64,000 bases of DNA from Chlorogloeopsis sp038404745 (GCF_038404745.2 NZ_JAYKTT020000002.1:62001-126000), one strand, 5' to 3'. Shown: positions 43,245 through 52,536, counted from the first letter of the stretch. Notes: a model not told the origin generated them from the letters alone. Made by a program: numbers and translations.

Positions 43245-44312
43245 GTGAATCAACGTCCATACACTGCTATTTTAATTATACCTACTGGGATTGGGGCTGC
43301 AATTGGAGGATATGCAGGGGATGCATTGCCTGTTGCAAGAGCGATCGCTCAGGTTTGCGATCGCCTCATTACTCATCCAAATGTCCTTAATGGTGCAAGC
43401 TTGTATTGGAACCTGCCCAATACTTTTTATGTGGAAGGTTATGGATTAGACAAATTGGCTGCCGGGTATTGGGGTTTGCGTCCAATACACCAAAATCGTG
43501 TGGGTTTGGTGTTAGATCAAGGGATTGAGCCAGATCTGCGGCTGCGACAATTGCAGGCAGCAGATGCAGCTAGAGCTACCCTGGGAATATCCTTGACTGA
43601 TTATGTAATTACAGATGCTCCATTAAACGTAGAATTACGTAATGCGGCTTCTGGTGCTAGCTGGGGAACAATAGGCAACCCAGATAGTTTGCTACGGGCA
43701 GTGGAGGTACTAATTAAAAAAGCAGGGGCAGAAGCGATCGCAGTAGTTACTCGTTTTCCCGATCATCTTGATGAGGAAGCAGAGCAAAATTACCGTCATG
43801 GCAAAGGAGTCGATCCCATTGCAGGAGCAGAAGCTGTTATTAGCCATTTAGTAGTGCGACAGTTTCGCATTCCCTGCGCTCATGCTCCCGCCTTTGAGGC
43901 TCCACCTCTCGATCCAAATTTATCTCCTCGTTCTGCCGCAGAAGAATTGGGCTATACTTTTTTGCCCTGTGTACTTGTGGGTTTGAGTCGTGCACCACAG
44001 TTTATTGCCAGACAAACTTACCAAATACCACAACCAGAAGATATTTGGGCTGATCGAGTCGATGCAGCGATCGCACCAGCAACCGCTTGTGGCAGCAGCG
44101 CTTTGCTGAGTTTAAACCAGCAGCGATGTCTAATCGTGACAGTGAATGAAAATAAAACTCAGATTCAAGTTCCTTCTCAGCCATTAGGGATAAAATCAAT
44201 ACAGGTAAACTCATATTTGGAGGCAGTAGGTGTATTGGTTGCCCACAAAGCGGGTATAGATCCTTTTTCCCTTAGCGCCAAAAGCTCGTCTTTACATTGT
44301 TTAAGTAATTAG
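43245..44312 (+). CDS. DUF3326-domain protein
   Basis: A 355-residue soluble protein that I recognise as the cyanobacterial/plastid DUF3326 family. Seen are AILIIPTGIGAAIGGYAGDALP at the N terminus, VTDAPL-like YVITDAPLNVEL, GTIGNPDSLLRA and VDAAIAPATACGSSALLSL. The reaction is unknown. The GTG at 43245 is chosen because TTGGAG lies seven bases upstream; the TTG at 43233 is the alternative. It is followed by a CPBP protease gene (110 bp gap) in the same direction. Confidence 0.75.
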   Translation: MNQRPYTAILIIPTGIGAAIGGYAGDALPVARAIAQVCDRLITHPNVLNGASLYWNLPNTFYVEGYGLDKLAAGYWGLRPIHQNRVGLVLDQGIEPDLRLRQLQAADAARATLGISLTDYVITDAPLNVELRNAASGASWGTIGNPDSLLRAVEVLIKKAGAEAIAVVTRFPDHLDEEAEQNYRHGKGVDPIAGAEAVISHLVVRQFRIPCAHAPAFEAPPLDPNLSPRSAAEELGYTFLPCVLVGLSRAPQFIARQTYQIPQPEDIWADRVDAAIAPATACGSSALLSLNQQRCLIVTVNENKTQIQVPSQPLGIKSIQVNSYLEAVGVLVAHKAGIDPFSLSAKSSSLHCLSN

Positions 44313-44421
44313 TCATTAGTTATTTGTTAGTGGTTGTAAAGACGCGATTAGTCGCTTCGTATAATTGTTTATTACTCTCACTGCCCTGCTCCCCTGCCCT
44401 TCTATATAGATAAAAACTCCC

Positions 44422-45003
44422 GTGACTCAACACCAAAATCAAGAGCCAGAAATGCCATATATGACACGTACCCAAGTACTGGTGGCAATGGGAGTAACTG
44501 CTACTATTTTGTGGATCATTGCCAAAGTATGGTTGCACTTTGGTAACTTTTATCTTATGTCTTGGCGTTGGGACATAAGGGCTTTACTATTAGGAATTGG
44601 TTTGGGCTTAAGCATTACTGGCTTAAGCGGCTTGGCTTATCAGCACTGTCCTCCTTATCGTAAAAGTGCTAATTATTACTTAGAAATAGTACTAAAACCG
44701 TTAGCGCTACCAGATTTAATCTGGCTGGGATTATTACCAGGGTTGAGCGAAGAATTATTATTTCGCGGTGTGATGTTGCCAGCTTTTGGATTAGATCACT
44801 TAGCTGTATTTTTCTCTAGTATTTCCTTTGGTGTCTTGCACTTGAGTGGTGTTCAACAATGGCCTTATGTGGTTTGGGCTACTTTTGTTGGATTTATACT
44901 TGGATATAGCGCCCTTTTCAGTGATAACTTATTAGTGCCAATCGTGGCTCATGTGATTACTAATATGCTTTCTAGCTATTTGTGGAAAGTTGGACAGTAT
45001 TAA
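44422..45003 (+). CDS. CPBP-family intramembrane metalloprotease
   Basis: A 193-residue membrane protein of the CAAX-protease/bacteriocin-processing (CPBP, Abi) family. The three motifs are SEELLFRGVMLP (Glu-Glu-x3-Arg), FGVLHLSG (F-x3-H) and VAHVITNMLSS (H-x3-N), all intact, within about five hydrophobic helices. It is expected to cleave membrane-bound peptides or proteins; the substrate is unknown. GTG start at 44422. A broken antitoxin-like gene follows after 11 bp. Confidence 0.85.
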   Translation: MTQHQNQEPEMPYMTRTQVLVAMGVTATILWIIAKVWLHFGNFYLMSWRWDIRALLLGIGLGLSITGLSGLAYQHCPPYRKSANYYLEIVLKPLALPDLIWLGLLPGLSEELLFRGVMLPAFGLDHLAVFFSSISFGVLHLSGVQQWPYVVWATFVGFILGYSALFSDNLLVPIVAHVITNMLSSYLWKVGQY

Positions 45004-45014
45004 ACAATTAAAAA

Positions 45015-45323
45015 ATGCTCAAACTCCATCCCATCCGAACTGAAGCTGATTATCGTGCTGCGCTTGATGAAATTGAAAGATTATTTGATGCAGAACCTGA
45101 TACATAAAATTGCGATCGCTTAGAAATTTTAACAACACTGGTGGAAGCTGGTTTATCTGCTGATGATTTGGAACCTATTATTGGGAGTCTGGGAGAGGTT
45201 ACAAAAATTTTAAATTGCCAGCAAGCACTAACACTAGAAATGATTCGACGTTTACATTCCTCATTGAGAATTCCGGCTGAGGTGTTAATTCAACCATACT
45301 CTTTCATGAAAAATTCAGCTTAA
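45015..45323 (+). pseudogene. HigA-type antitoxin gene with nonsense codon and internal deletion
   Basis: The frame reads MLKLHPIRTEADYRAALDEIERLFDAEPDT, then TAA, then NCDRLEILTTLVEAGLSADDLEPIIGSL... to ALTLEMIRRLHSSLRIPAEVL and a stop. The parts are the N terminus, middle and C-terminal HTH end of COG5499-type HigA antitoxins. A stop replaces the Pro of the usual DTPEGDRLEIL stretch, and about two dozen residues appear to be missing between VEA and GLSADDLEP. No HigB toxin gene is adjacent. Confidence 0.75.
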
Positions 45324-45355
45324 TCAAAGTATTACTTAATAGGTTTTGCGTATTT

Positions 45356-46030
45356 TTACGAGGCTGTGTTTAGAGCTTGTAGTTGTTGGGCTGCCAGAGT
45401 GATCGCCTGCGGTAAGATTTGATGTTCCTGCACTTGAATTCTAGCGTGGAGTTTTTCTGGTGTATCATCAGGCATGATAGGGACTGCTGCTTGAATTAAA
45501 ATCGGGCCGCTGTCCATTTCTAGAGAAACCAAATGCACCGTACAACCAGTAATTTTTACACCAGCAGCTAAGGCTTGTTCTACGGCACGCACACCTTTAA
45601 AACTGGGCAACAAGCTGGGATGAATATTGATAATTCGATGGGGAAAAGCATCAATTAATACTTGCGTTACCAGTCGCATCCAACCAGCCATAACTACAAA
45701 TTCGACATCATACTGCCGCAAAGTTTGTACAATTTGTCGATCCAAATCTTCACGAGTGTTATATTCCCGGTGGTTGAGAAATACAGATGGTACACCCCAA
45801 TTAGCTGCTCGTACTGCGGCATAAGCATCTGGCTGATTGTAAATTAAAACTTGGATTTGAGCATTGAGTTGCCCCTCTTGGATGGCATTGGCAATAGCCT
45901 CAAAATTACTACCATTTCCTGAAGCCAGAATACCTAATCTTAAGGGAGTGCCATGTGAAGATTGGTGGCAGAGAATATTGGGAGAAATCAGGCAAGGTGT
46001 GGAAGTATCTACGATTGAAGAATTACTCAT
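45356..46030 (-). CDS. purN: Phosphoribosylglycinamide formyltransferase PurN
   Basis: A 224-residue enzyme of purine synthesis that transfers the formyl group of 10-formyl-THF to GAR. LGILASGNGSNFEAIANA (substrate loop), VMAGWMRLV, INIHPSLLPSF with the catalytic Asn and His, and GCTVHLVSLEMDSGPILIQA with the catalytic Asp are seen. The ATG at 46030 is used; the frame can be read 50 codons further upstream but these are repeat R1. The mature N terminus still has about 30 residues before the fold begins. It stands alone. Confidence 0.93.
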   Translation of the reverse strand: MSNSSIVDTSTPCLISPNILCHQSSHGTPLRLGILASGNGSNFEAIANAIQEGQLNAQIQVLIYNQPDAYAAVRAANWGVPSVFLNHREYNTREDLDRQIVQTLRQYDVEFVVMAGWMRLVTQVLIDAFPHRIINIHPSLLPSFKGVRAVEQALAAGVKITGCTVHLVSLEMDSGPILIQAAVPIMPDDTPEKLHARIQVQEHQILPQAITLAAQQLQALNTAS

Positions 46031-46178
46031 AAAAAGGCAGAAGGCAGGAGGAAGAGGAGTGGGAGAGAGGGAGAGGGGGAGAGAGGGAGAGTGGGAGAAA
46101 TATCCTCTCTGTGTCCCCGCGTGTGTTTGTCCCCGCGTCCATTTCCTAGCCCCTGTTCCCTGTAACCTGTTCCCTACC
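46031..46178. repeat. Dispersed minisatellite-type repeat R1 copy
   Basis: AAGGCAGAAGGCAGGAGG, GGGAGAG units, then TATCCTCTCTGTGTCC and CCTGTTCCC units. It is the longest copy here and lies directly on the purN start, giving a spurious 50-codon extension. Confidence 0.8.
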
Positions 46179-46219
46179 ATGATGTATGCAGTTCAGTAAG
46201 GGCTACTTAATTATGTAAA

Positions 46220-47098
46220 TTACGCCTTTGATAAAGTTGAATGGCGATTCACCCACCAAGCGAACCCCGCCCCAGTAACAAACATTAGCAGGCTATAAAT
46301 TGCAGCGGGAATAGCCATTGTTGGGCTATTGAGTAGCGTTGGTGCTGAAGCAATAGCGATCGCCAGAGTGCCATTTTGAATTCCCACTTCCACTGTGATT
46401 GCTGTAGTTTGTTGTTTACTCAATCTTGTTAAAGTGGCGATCGCAAATCCTAGAGCCATTGATACCACATTCAAAGCCAGAGTTACCCAGCCCACATCAA
46501 TCACAAAAGAAATAAAGTTATTGCGTTCTTTGAGGAGTACTCCAGCAATTACTATCGCTAGGAAAAATAAAGACAGCCATTTCACAGACTTGTCTGCTTG
46601 TTTGGCAAAGCCAGGAACGTAACGCTTCATAAGCATCCCAATTGTTACTGGCACAATTGTAATCAGTGCGATTTGTAAAACAGTACTCAAAAACGGTAGT
46701 TGTAGGGTTGTGCTTTCCCTCAAAAAAGTCTGCATCGACAGATTAACAATCAAGGGAATTGTGAAAACAGTAATTAAGCTGCTAACGGCTGTTAGCGTAA
46801 TCGAAAGGGCAACATCTCCTCTAGCTAAAAATGTAATCATATTGGAAGTAGAACCACCAGGACAAGCTGCTAGAATCATCAAACCAACTGCCAAGTCTGG
46901 GCTGAGGGAAAATATTGACGCGATTCCAAAACCCACTATTGGCAACATTACCAACTGTGCCAATAGACCAATAATTACTGCTTTAGGATAGATCAAAACT
47001 TGTTTAAAGTCATCCAAAGTCAAGGTTAGCCCCATACCCAACATAATGATAAATAGAGCTAAGGGCAGAAAAACAGCCGTCAAAAAATTTGATTCCAT
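46220..47098 (-). CDS. Bile acid:sodium symporter (BASS) family transporter
   Basis: A 292-residue membrane protein with about nine to ten hydrophobic segments. LACPGGSTSNMITFLARGDVALS (here ILAACPGGSTSN) and VEVGIQNGTLAIAIA are the two crossed-helix Na+-binding motifs of the BASS family. It should be a Na+-coupled importer of an organic anion. Plastid BASS relatives carry pyruvate or 2-keto acids; the substrate here is not known. It is monocistronic with 41 bp to repeat DNA on the purN side. Confidence 0.85.
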   Translation of the reverse strand: MESNFLTAVFLPLALFIIMLGMGLTLTLDDFKQVLIYPKAVIIGLLAQLVMLPIVGFGIASIFSLSPDLAVGLMILAACPGGSTSNMITFLARGDVALSITLTAVSSLITVFTIPLIVNLSMQTFLRESTTLQLPFLSTVLQIALITIVPVTIGMLMKRYVPGFAKQADKSVKWLSLFFLAIVIAGVLLKERNNFISFVIDVGWVTLALNVVSMALGFAIATLTRLSKQQTTAITVEVGIQNGTLAIAIASAPTLLNSPTMAIPAAIYSLLMFVTGAGFAWWVNRHSTLSKA

Positions 47099-47257
47099 GC
47101 TTCAACTACCTGTGCAAAAGAGTACAGCACAAACCCCTATGAATTTTACCGTGTTGTGTACTTCATAAATCTCATAAGTTGTGTGTGGTTGCGATCGCCT
47201 GTCAAAATTAACCAATAACTTTAAACAATCTTAGTATTTCAAACTGTCGCACTTGTT

Positions 47258-48157
47258 ATGAAACCTTCACGCTTTTTTGGTAGTCAACCGCTAGACAACG
47301 ATACAGTTGCGGCTTGGTTTTTTCTAGCTCCAGCACTGATTTTTCTAGGTATATTTGTCTTGTGGCCAATTGCCTATTTGTTTTACCTCAGCTTTACTGC
47401 TGGAAGTTTCACCTCTGTTGGTACTCATTGGGTAGGCTTAAAAAACTACTTGCGCTTGCTCTTCACCTCAGATTTTTGGCAAGTAATTTTTAATACAGTT
47501 TATTTTACCCTTGCCACTGTTTTGCCTAGTCTAGTTATTCCTTTGGTACTAGCAGTATTATTAAATCAGACTTTGGCACTGCGAGGACTGCTCCGAAGTG
47601 CTTACTTTCTACCTTCAATTATTTCCCTGGTTGCAGCAGGTTTAGGATTTCGCTGGTTGTTTCAAAATAATGGCCCTATAAACGGGCTTTTGGAGAGTAT
47701 AGGTATAGATTCAATTCCTTGGTTAGGTAGCACCATTTGGGCAATGCCAGTGCTAATTATCTTGAGTATTTGGAAACAACTGGGCTTTAATTTGGTGGTT
47801 TTTTTAGCAGGGTTGCAAACAATTCCCTCCAGTCGCTATGAAGCCGCAGAACTTGATGGAGCAAACGCTTGGCAGCAGTTTTGGCATATTACCTTACCCG
47901 GATTGCAACCTACTATTGTATTCGCGTTTGTCACCACTATGATTTTCACTTTACGGAGTTTTGAGCAAGTTTATGTAATTACTGGTGGCGGCCCTTTAAA
48001 TTCTACTAATTTACTGGTTTACTACATTTATCAAGAAGCTTTTGGTCAATTTGATTTTGGTTATGCAGCGGCAGCAGCAACGGTGTTGTTAGGTGTAACG
48101 CTGGTGTTGGTTTATTTGCAGCTACAAGCTTGGGGAGAAGAAAGTAAAAAATTATAA
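47258..48157 (+). CDS. Sugar ABC transporter permease (MalF/UgpA type)
   Basis: A 299-residue inner-membrane permease with six hydrophobic helices. The EAA loop reads EAAELDGANAWQQFWHITLPGLQP, and the N terminus AAWFFLAPALIFLGIFVLWPIAYLFYLSF is typical of the MalF/UgpA/GgtC branch. It should pair with a second permease, an ATPase and a sugar-binding lipoprotein, none of which are next to it. In several cyanobacteria such permeases are scattered, so it may serve a sugar or compatible-solute transporter encoded elsewhere. Confidence 0.85.
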   Translation: MKPSRFFGSQPLDNDTVAAWFFLAPALIFLGIFVLWPIAYLFYLSFTAGSFTSVGTHWVGLKNYLRLLFTSDFWQVIFNTVYFTLATVLPSLVIPLVLAVLLNQTLALRGLLRSAYFLPSIISLVAAGLGFRWLFQNNGPINGLLESIGIDSIPWLGSTIWAMPVLIILSIWKQLGFNLVVFLAGLQTIPSSRYEAAELDGANAWQQFWHITLPGLQPTIVFAFVTTMIFTLRSFEQVYVITGGGPLNSTNLLVYYIYQEAFGQFDFGYAAAAATVLLGVTLVLVYLQLQAWGEESKKL

Positions 48158-48244
48158 AAATGCTTCTAAATATAGATTTTCAAACAATCAGTATATGTAT
48201 TCAAATGTGAGTGAAACACTGTCAATGGGTAAATAATCAAAATC

Positions 48245-48823
48245 GTGTTTATTAACTACATCACTTTGATGTTGATTAATCTCGTAGCTGGGCTATTTTT
48301 CCTTGCTGGCTACGTATATTTTGGTATGGATGGTGCTAATAAAAAACTTTGGATTCCTGGATTTGGCATGACGGGAGCGATCGCACTCGTTACCGGCTTA
48401 CACATGACTTTCACATGGCCAGTTACTGGTATCTTCAATATTGCTTATGGTGAGACAAGTGTTTTATTTGGTATTTTATTCCTCACCACTTCTTTGGCTT
48501 TAGCCTTTGGTTGGGATTTACTAACAGTAGCAATTTACGGCTTTTTCGCTGGACTAACTGCGATTTTAGTTGGTACACGCATAATTAACCTGGGATTAAC
48601 GCGACAACCACTCCTATCAGGAATTGGATTTATCTTAACGGGATTGGGTGGAGTTTGTGCTGCACCAACACTCTATTTCAAAACAAATCGTTCTTGGCGT
48701 TTATTAGGTGCGATTGTACTAGTAGCTGCTGCTCTAATTTTTGCCTTTACTGGTTACATGGCATACTGGGGACACCTTGACAGTTATTCTGATTGGAAAC
48801 CATTGCCAATGCGATCGCCTTAA
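48245..48823 (+). CDS. DUF981-family membrane protein
   Basis: A 192-residue integral membrane protein with about six hydrophobic segments, recognised as DUF981 by LAGYVYFGMDGANKKLWIPGFG and LHMTFTWPVTGIFNIAYGE. The start is GTG at 48245. Its function is unknown. It follows the ABC permease after 87 bp in the same direction and could be co-transcribed. Confidence 0.75.
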   Translation: MFINYITLMLINLVAGLFFLAGYVYFGMDGANKKLWIPGFGMTGAIALVTGLHMTFTWPVTGIFNIAYGETSVLFGILFLTTSLALAFGWDLLTVAIYGFFAGLTAILVGTRIINLGLTRQPLLSGIGFILTGLGGVCAAPTLYFKTNRSWRLLGAIVLVAAALIFAFTGYMAYWGHLDSYSDWKPLPMRSP

Positions 48824-49141
48824 GTATTAAGTATTTATTACTAATTAATCAGAATTTAATTAGTTGACAAATCAAAATTAAAATTTCCGTAGCTGAGAAT
48901 ACTAATAAAATTAAATGTTCTCAGTTATTAATTTTCCCTGATGATTATCAGAGCCTTTTGACATGAAATACTCGATTAGTAACGTATTTTGAATGTATTC
49001 ACGATTTAAGGCAGATTATTTTTCCAATTTTTCTCAATTAGTGACCCTGTTTTTTGATCCCGGAGGTGTACTCTCAAAATACAGAGACTATCGGGGTGAA
49101 ATTTAAGAAACTTTACATTAGGACAGCTACAGGTAAATAAA
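48824..49141. other. Spacer upstream of pentapeptide gene
   Basis: A 318-bp AT-rich region. I see no gene. GATCCCGGAGGTGTACTC near 49057 and the TCGGGGTGAAATTT box near 49095 are the only less AT-rich parts; they may be leader sequence of the pentapeptide gene. Confidence 0.45.
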
Positions 49142-49804
49142 ATGAAAAATCATACTGAGCAGCAAAAAAGTCTTAGTCCTTTAAGTCAAATCACAAATAA
49201 CAATTCTGGAGGTAGAGACTTCAGTGGATGTAATTTAAGTGGTATTGACCTTAGAGAAGTTGATTTGAGTGGAATAAACTTTATTGGAGCAGATTTGCGT
49301 GGTGCAAATCTCAGTGGGGCTATTTTGACTGGTGCAAATTTACGAGAAGCAAATTTATCTCAAGCGAATTTAAGAGCGGCAAATTTACGAGAAGCAAATT
49401 TATCTCAAGCGAATTTGAGTGAAGCCGATTTAAGACAGGCAGATTTGTGTGGCGCTTTTTTATGGCAGGCAAAACTAAGCAGTAGCAAACTTTGGGGTGC
49501 TTCTCTGTGTGGTGTTGATTTAAGAGAAGCAGATTTGAGTTCAGCTATGTTAATCGAAGCATCACTGATTGAAGCTAACTTAACTAGAGCAATTCTTACA
49601 GACGCAGAGCTATGTGGAGCAATGTTAATAGAAGCAAATTTCAATCAAGCTAATTTAACAGCTGCGGATCTAAGATGGGCAAATTTAATAGCAGCAAACT
49701 TGAGTGAAGCAAATATTGAAAATACAAATCTCAAGAATGCAAAAATGTATGAAACTATTATGCCTGATGGTATAATTCATCAACATCACATAGCATTTAT
49801 TTAG
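49142..49804 (+). CDS. Pentapeptide-repeat protein
   Basis: A 220-residue protein. After about 28 polar residues (SPLSQITNNNSGGRDF) it consists of A(D/N)LxxA pentapeptides, for example ADLRGANLSGAIL and ANLREANLSQANL, forming a right-handed quadrilateral beta-helix. It has no signal peptide. A tandem duplication of the block ANLREANLSQANL is visible at DNA level (about 49345-49425). The C terminus MPDGIIHQH resembles that of the 34206-35150 protein (MPNGAVYF). Function is unknown. Confidence 0.9.
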   Translation: MKNHTEQQKSLSPLSQITNNNSGGRDFSGCNLSGIDLREVDLSGINFIGADLRGANLSGAILTGANLREANLSQANLRAANLREANLSQANLSEADLRQADLCGAFLWQAKLSSSKLWGASLCGVDLREADLSSAMLIEASLIEANLTRAILTDAELCGAMLIEANFNQANLTAADLRWANLIAANLSEANIENTNLKNAKMYETIMPDGIIHQHHIAFI

Positions 49805-49857
49805 AGAATTTAGACTAAAATTCTATTTGAGATGTGAAAAGCTTGTTGGTGCTAACA

Positions 49858-49888
49858 GCTAATAGTTAAAAATTAAAAAGCTATTAGC
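49858..49888. terminator. Hairpin between convergent pentapeptide and fraE genes
   Basis: GCTAATAG and CTATTAGC are perfect 8-bp arms around an A/T-rich loop, followed by TTTTAG; it can serve both strands. Confidence 0.6.
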
Positions 49889-49907
49889 TTTTAGTCCCTC
49901 AGCAAAA

Positions 49908-50687
49908 TCAAAATTCTCTTTGCGAAAAGATAAATATAGCGATCGCCAGCAACATCAAACTGTAAACTAACCCGTAAACAGTATGCGCAACCAGAGTCAT
50001 TGAGTTAGGTAATGCTTCTAGCCCATAGATAGCATCATTTTTTAGATCTAATCGAGATAAATCTGGCAAGATCAGATATAAAGCTTGAGTAAGACGTTGA
50101 ATACCTGGATTTTGCCCCAAGCGAGCAAATTGTAATAAATCTTGAGTAATATTTCCCGTTAAATAAACAAAAAAGGTTAAAGCCGTCGCTAATAGGGAAC
50201 TAGTAAATACACCCAAACTAATTGCGACAGCAGCGATTAAAGACAACTGTAGAAATTGGAAAAATGCAGCAATCAGAATACTAGTTGTAGAATGATCTAT
50301 TTTGTCAAATTGTAAAAACCCCACGTAAATTCCTGTCATGGCAGCCATGAGAACCGCAAGTACTGCCAATAAACCCGAATATTTACCAATAATAAATTCA
50401 CTGCGGGCTATTGGTTTAGCCATCAGCACCAAAATTGTACGCTTCTCGATTTCTTTGTGAACTAGCCCTGTACCAACAAATACTGCTACTACTAAACCAA
50501 GGATATTCGCTGCCGCCAAACCAAAATCCAGAAAAATTTTATTTTCTGTACTGGCGGAAATTTCTGGAAGCAGACTCATAGCAGCAGCAAGTATGAGAAT
50601 ATAAAAGCCGATAATGAATAGAATGCGATCGCGTATTACTTCCCTAAACACATTCATTGCTATTACAGAAATTCTGCCGAGATTCAT
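49908..50687 (-). CDS. fraE: FraE-like ABC-2 permease (filament integrity)
   Basis: A 259-residue membrane protein of the ABC-2 permease type with six hydrophobic segments: VFREVIRDRILFIIGFYILIL at the N end, VGTGLVHKEIEKRTILVLMAKPIARSEFIIGKY as the cytoplasmic elbow. The size and position match FraE of Nostoc/Anabaena (about 260 residues), which is required for filament integrity and heterocyst development. On its own it would be annotated as an ABC permease; the fraD and fraC genes upstream fix the assignment. A 263-bp gap with dispersed repeats separates it from fraD. Confidence 0.85.
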   Translation of the reverse strand: MNLGRISVIAMNVFREVIRDRILFIIGFYILILAAAMSLLPEISASTENKIFLDFGLAAANILGLVVAVFVGTGLVHKEIEKRTILVLMAKPIARSEFIIGKYSGLLAVLAVLMAAMTGIYVGFLQFDKIDHSTTSILIAAFFQFLQLSLIAAVAISLGVFTSSLLATALTFFVYLTGNITQDLLQFARLGQNPGIQRLTQALYLILPDLSRLDLKNDAIYGLEALPNSMTLVAHTVYGLVYSLMLLAIAIFIFSQREF

Positions 50688-50749
50688 TGCTATTTAGCCA
50701 TTAGTCAATTGTCATGAATCATTTGTAATGAGTCATTTGTCAACAGTCA

Positions 50750-50952
50750 ATAGTCATTTGATAGTGGTTAGTAGTAGGGGAGGCAGCGCATTGCCGGAGT
50801 TTCCCCGGTTGTTTTTGGTTAAATAGACAATTTCTCTTCTAAACCCACCCGTACAGTAGTTAGTAGTTAGTGTTTTATTACTCCCTCTCTCCCTCTCTCC
50901 CTCTCTCCCTCCCGGTGTCCCCGCATCCCCGTGTCACCGTGTCTCCCTCTTC
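50750..50952. repeat. Repeat-rich gap between fraD and fraE
   Basis: TAGTGGTTAGTAGTAGGGG and AGTAGTTAGTAGTTAGTG heptads flank a G/C-rich middle, followed by tandem CCCTCTCT octamers and GTGTCCCCGCATCCCCGTGTC units of the R1 type. It ends on the fraD stop codon. Confidence 0.75.
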
Positions 50953-51970
50953 ACTGTAAATCCGGTGGTGGCTCCAAAATAGGTTTACTCACCGGATCGC
51001 AATCAAATTCCGCTATTACAGATTTGTCATCTGTTCTACTACGAACAAAAGTATTATTAGATTTTGCGATCGGTTCAATGCGACAAGTTTTCCTCAAATA
51101 ATATCCCCGCCCGGCGGAAGAAGGGCCACTCCAAATGCTAAATAAATCTAATTTATACCCAGATTTAAGGTTATATATACGGGGTTCAACTCGCCATAAA
51201 GACCTTTCTTCATATTCACGTAAGTTAGCTTCTATAACTTGTCTGCCTAAATTGCCAACTCTTTGTCTTGCTTCTAATAGCCATTGTTCTACTTCTGACC
51301 AAGGTCTCTCGGCAATTTGCTGTTCTATTCTTGGCTCAAGTTTATCTAAAATTATAGCCCCATTTTGTGAAGTTTCACTTGATGGTACTAATTTGACAAC
51401 AAAGGTGCGCTGGAAATTATCTTTCTTTAAACTAGGATATTCTTGATACCACTTATTTACTACAAATGTAAATTGCAAGCAGCAACTAAGTACCATACTA
51501 CTAGCAATTAAAATAATTATTTTTTGACGGTCTTCCAGCTTTGGAATTTGAGGATTTACATCAGTTCCTGTGCCTTCAAAAAATTCTGGAATAGCAGTAA
51601 TTAATGCAGAAATTGTCGGCCAGAAAACAATTGTATTTGTTGTGATTACATCTTCTTGTTGTCTAAAAGCAAAAGCACTAACTAAAAATCCGGTGATTAA
51701 TGCACCAACTGGCATATTAGTACCAGGGATAAGTAAAGGATTATCAGTTGTATACCAAGCAGTTCCCGCGATTAAAAATAACCAACCACAAAAAGCGATT
51801 ATATCCCTAACCAAACCACTAGATAGCGATGACATTAACAAAGAAAAAATACTCAAATAAATTAAGGTTTGCCAGGAATAAGCTTTTGGTGGAATTAAAA
51901 TTTTTCTAATTCTTTCGTAAACATCTCCAAATAAATTAAATAAACCAAATGCATCTTTAATTAATTGCAT
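50951..51970 (-). CDS. fraD: Septal junction protein FraD
   Basis: A 339-residue protein of the DUF5357/FraD family. The N-terminal half (about 30-165) has five hydrophobic segments; the rest (about 170-339) is a soluble domain with a helical, charge-rich region (about 215-260, IEQQIAERPWSEVEQWLLEARQRV), as in Anabaena FraD (about 343 residues). FraD forms part of the plug module of septal junctions between vegetative cells and heterocysts and is needed for cell-cell molecular exchange. It begins 26 bp after fraC and ends in a Pro-rich tail. Confidence 0.9.
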   Translation of the reverse strand: MQLIKDAFGLFNLFGDVYERIRKILIPPKAYSWQTLIYLSIFSLLMSSLSSGLVRDIIAFCGWLFLIAGTAWYTTDNPLLIPGTNMPVGALITGFLVSAFAFRQQEDVITTNTIVFWPTISALITAIPEFFEGTGTDVNPQIPKLEDRQKIIILIASSMVLSCCLQFTFVVNKWYQEYPSLKKDNFQRTFVVKLVPSSETSQNGAIILDKLEPRIEQQIAERPWSEVEQWLLEARQRVGNLGRQVIEANLREYEERSLWRVEPRIYNLKSGYKLDLFSIWSGPSSAGRGYYLRKTCRIEPIAKSNNTFVRSRTDDKSVIAEFDCDPVSKPILEPPPDLQ

Positions 51971-51996
51971 AATTAAGCCTCTATATAATTAACTTT

Positions 51997-52536
51997 CTAT
52001 ACTTGTCTTGGAATCAAAAATAAAATAATAGAAATTGCACTATAACTTAGCGCGTTAGCTATCAAGACAGCAGTAACTAAATTTGTATTTTGTATCTTTA
52101 ATCTATTGTCCTGTCGAGAATTTCTTCGTCTGTTAATATTAACAGGTTCAATTTTTTTAAAATCAGAAAGAGACAATAATAAAACTCTTAACAATAAAAC
52201 TTTTATAAAAAAAGTACTAAAGAAAATTATAAAAGCAGTTAAAATAATTATCGTTTGGATATTGGATGAGATGAAACGATGAAAGAAAATGTAGCTAATT
52301 AACTCTGACTTTAACTGTACTGCCAGAAATGGTTCTAAAATGAAAAAAATGCTCCAACCAATAGCATTAGAAAATAAATTAATGGCAATAGCATAGTAAC
52401 TAGATGTTCTTTTATCAAACTTGAGACGTCTATTTAAAATGTATGCTTCTATAGGAATTGCTATTAATATAAATAAAAAGTTAAATAAAATAGCACCCAA
52501 GGGAATAACTTCGGGAATCATAGGATAATCAAACAT
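51997..52536 (-). CDS. fraC: Septal protein FraC
   Basis: A 179-residue membrane protein with about four hydrophobic segments (AILFNFLFILIAIPIEAYIL, SNAIGWSIFFILEPF, IIILTAFIIFFSTFFIKVLLL and the C-terminal VLIANALSYSAISIILFLI). Its length equals that described for Anabaena FraC (179 residues), and it directly precedes fraD. FraC is needed for filament integrity and septal communication. The gene begins an fraC-fraD-fraE order; the cobO gene is divergent, 243 bp away. Confidence 0.88.
   Translation of the reverse strand: MFDYPMIPEVIPLGAILFNFLFILIAIPIEAYILNRRLKFDKRTSSYYAIAINLFSNAIGWSIFFILEPFLAVQLKSELISYIFFHRFISSNIQTIIILTAFIIFFSTFFIKVLLLRVLLLSLSDFKKIEPVNINRRRNSRQDNRLKIQNTNLVTAVLIANALSYSAISIILFLIPRQV

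Noticed and set aside
46031..46180. 50-residue N-terminal extension of PurN
   Set aside because: It is translated R1 repeat; the ATG at 46030 precedes the conserved enzyme fold.
49405..49644. Minus-strand frame within the pentapeptide gene
   Set aside because: Shadow of the repeat-coding strand; the sense frame carries the AxLxx periodicity.
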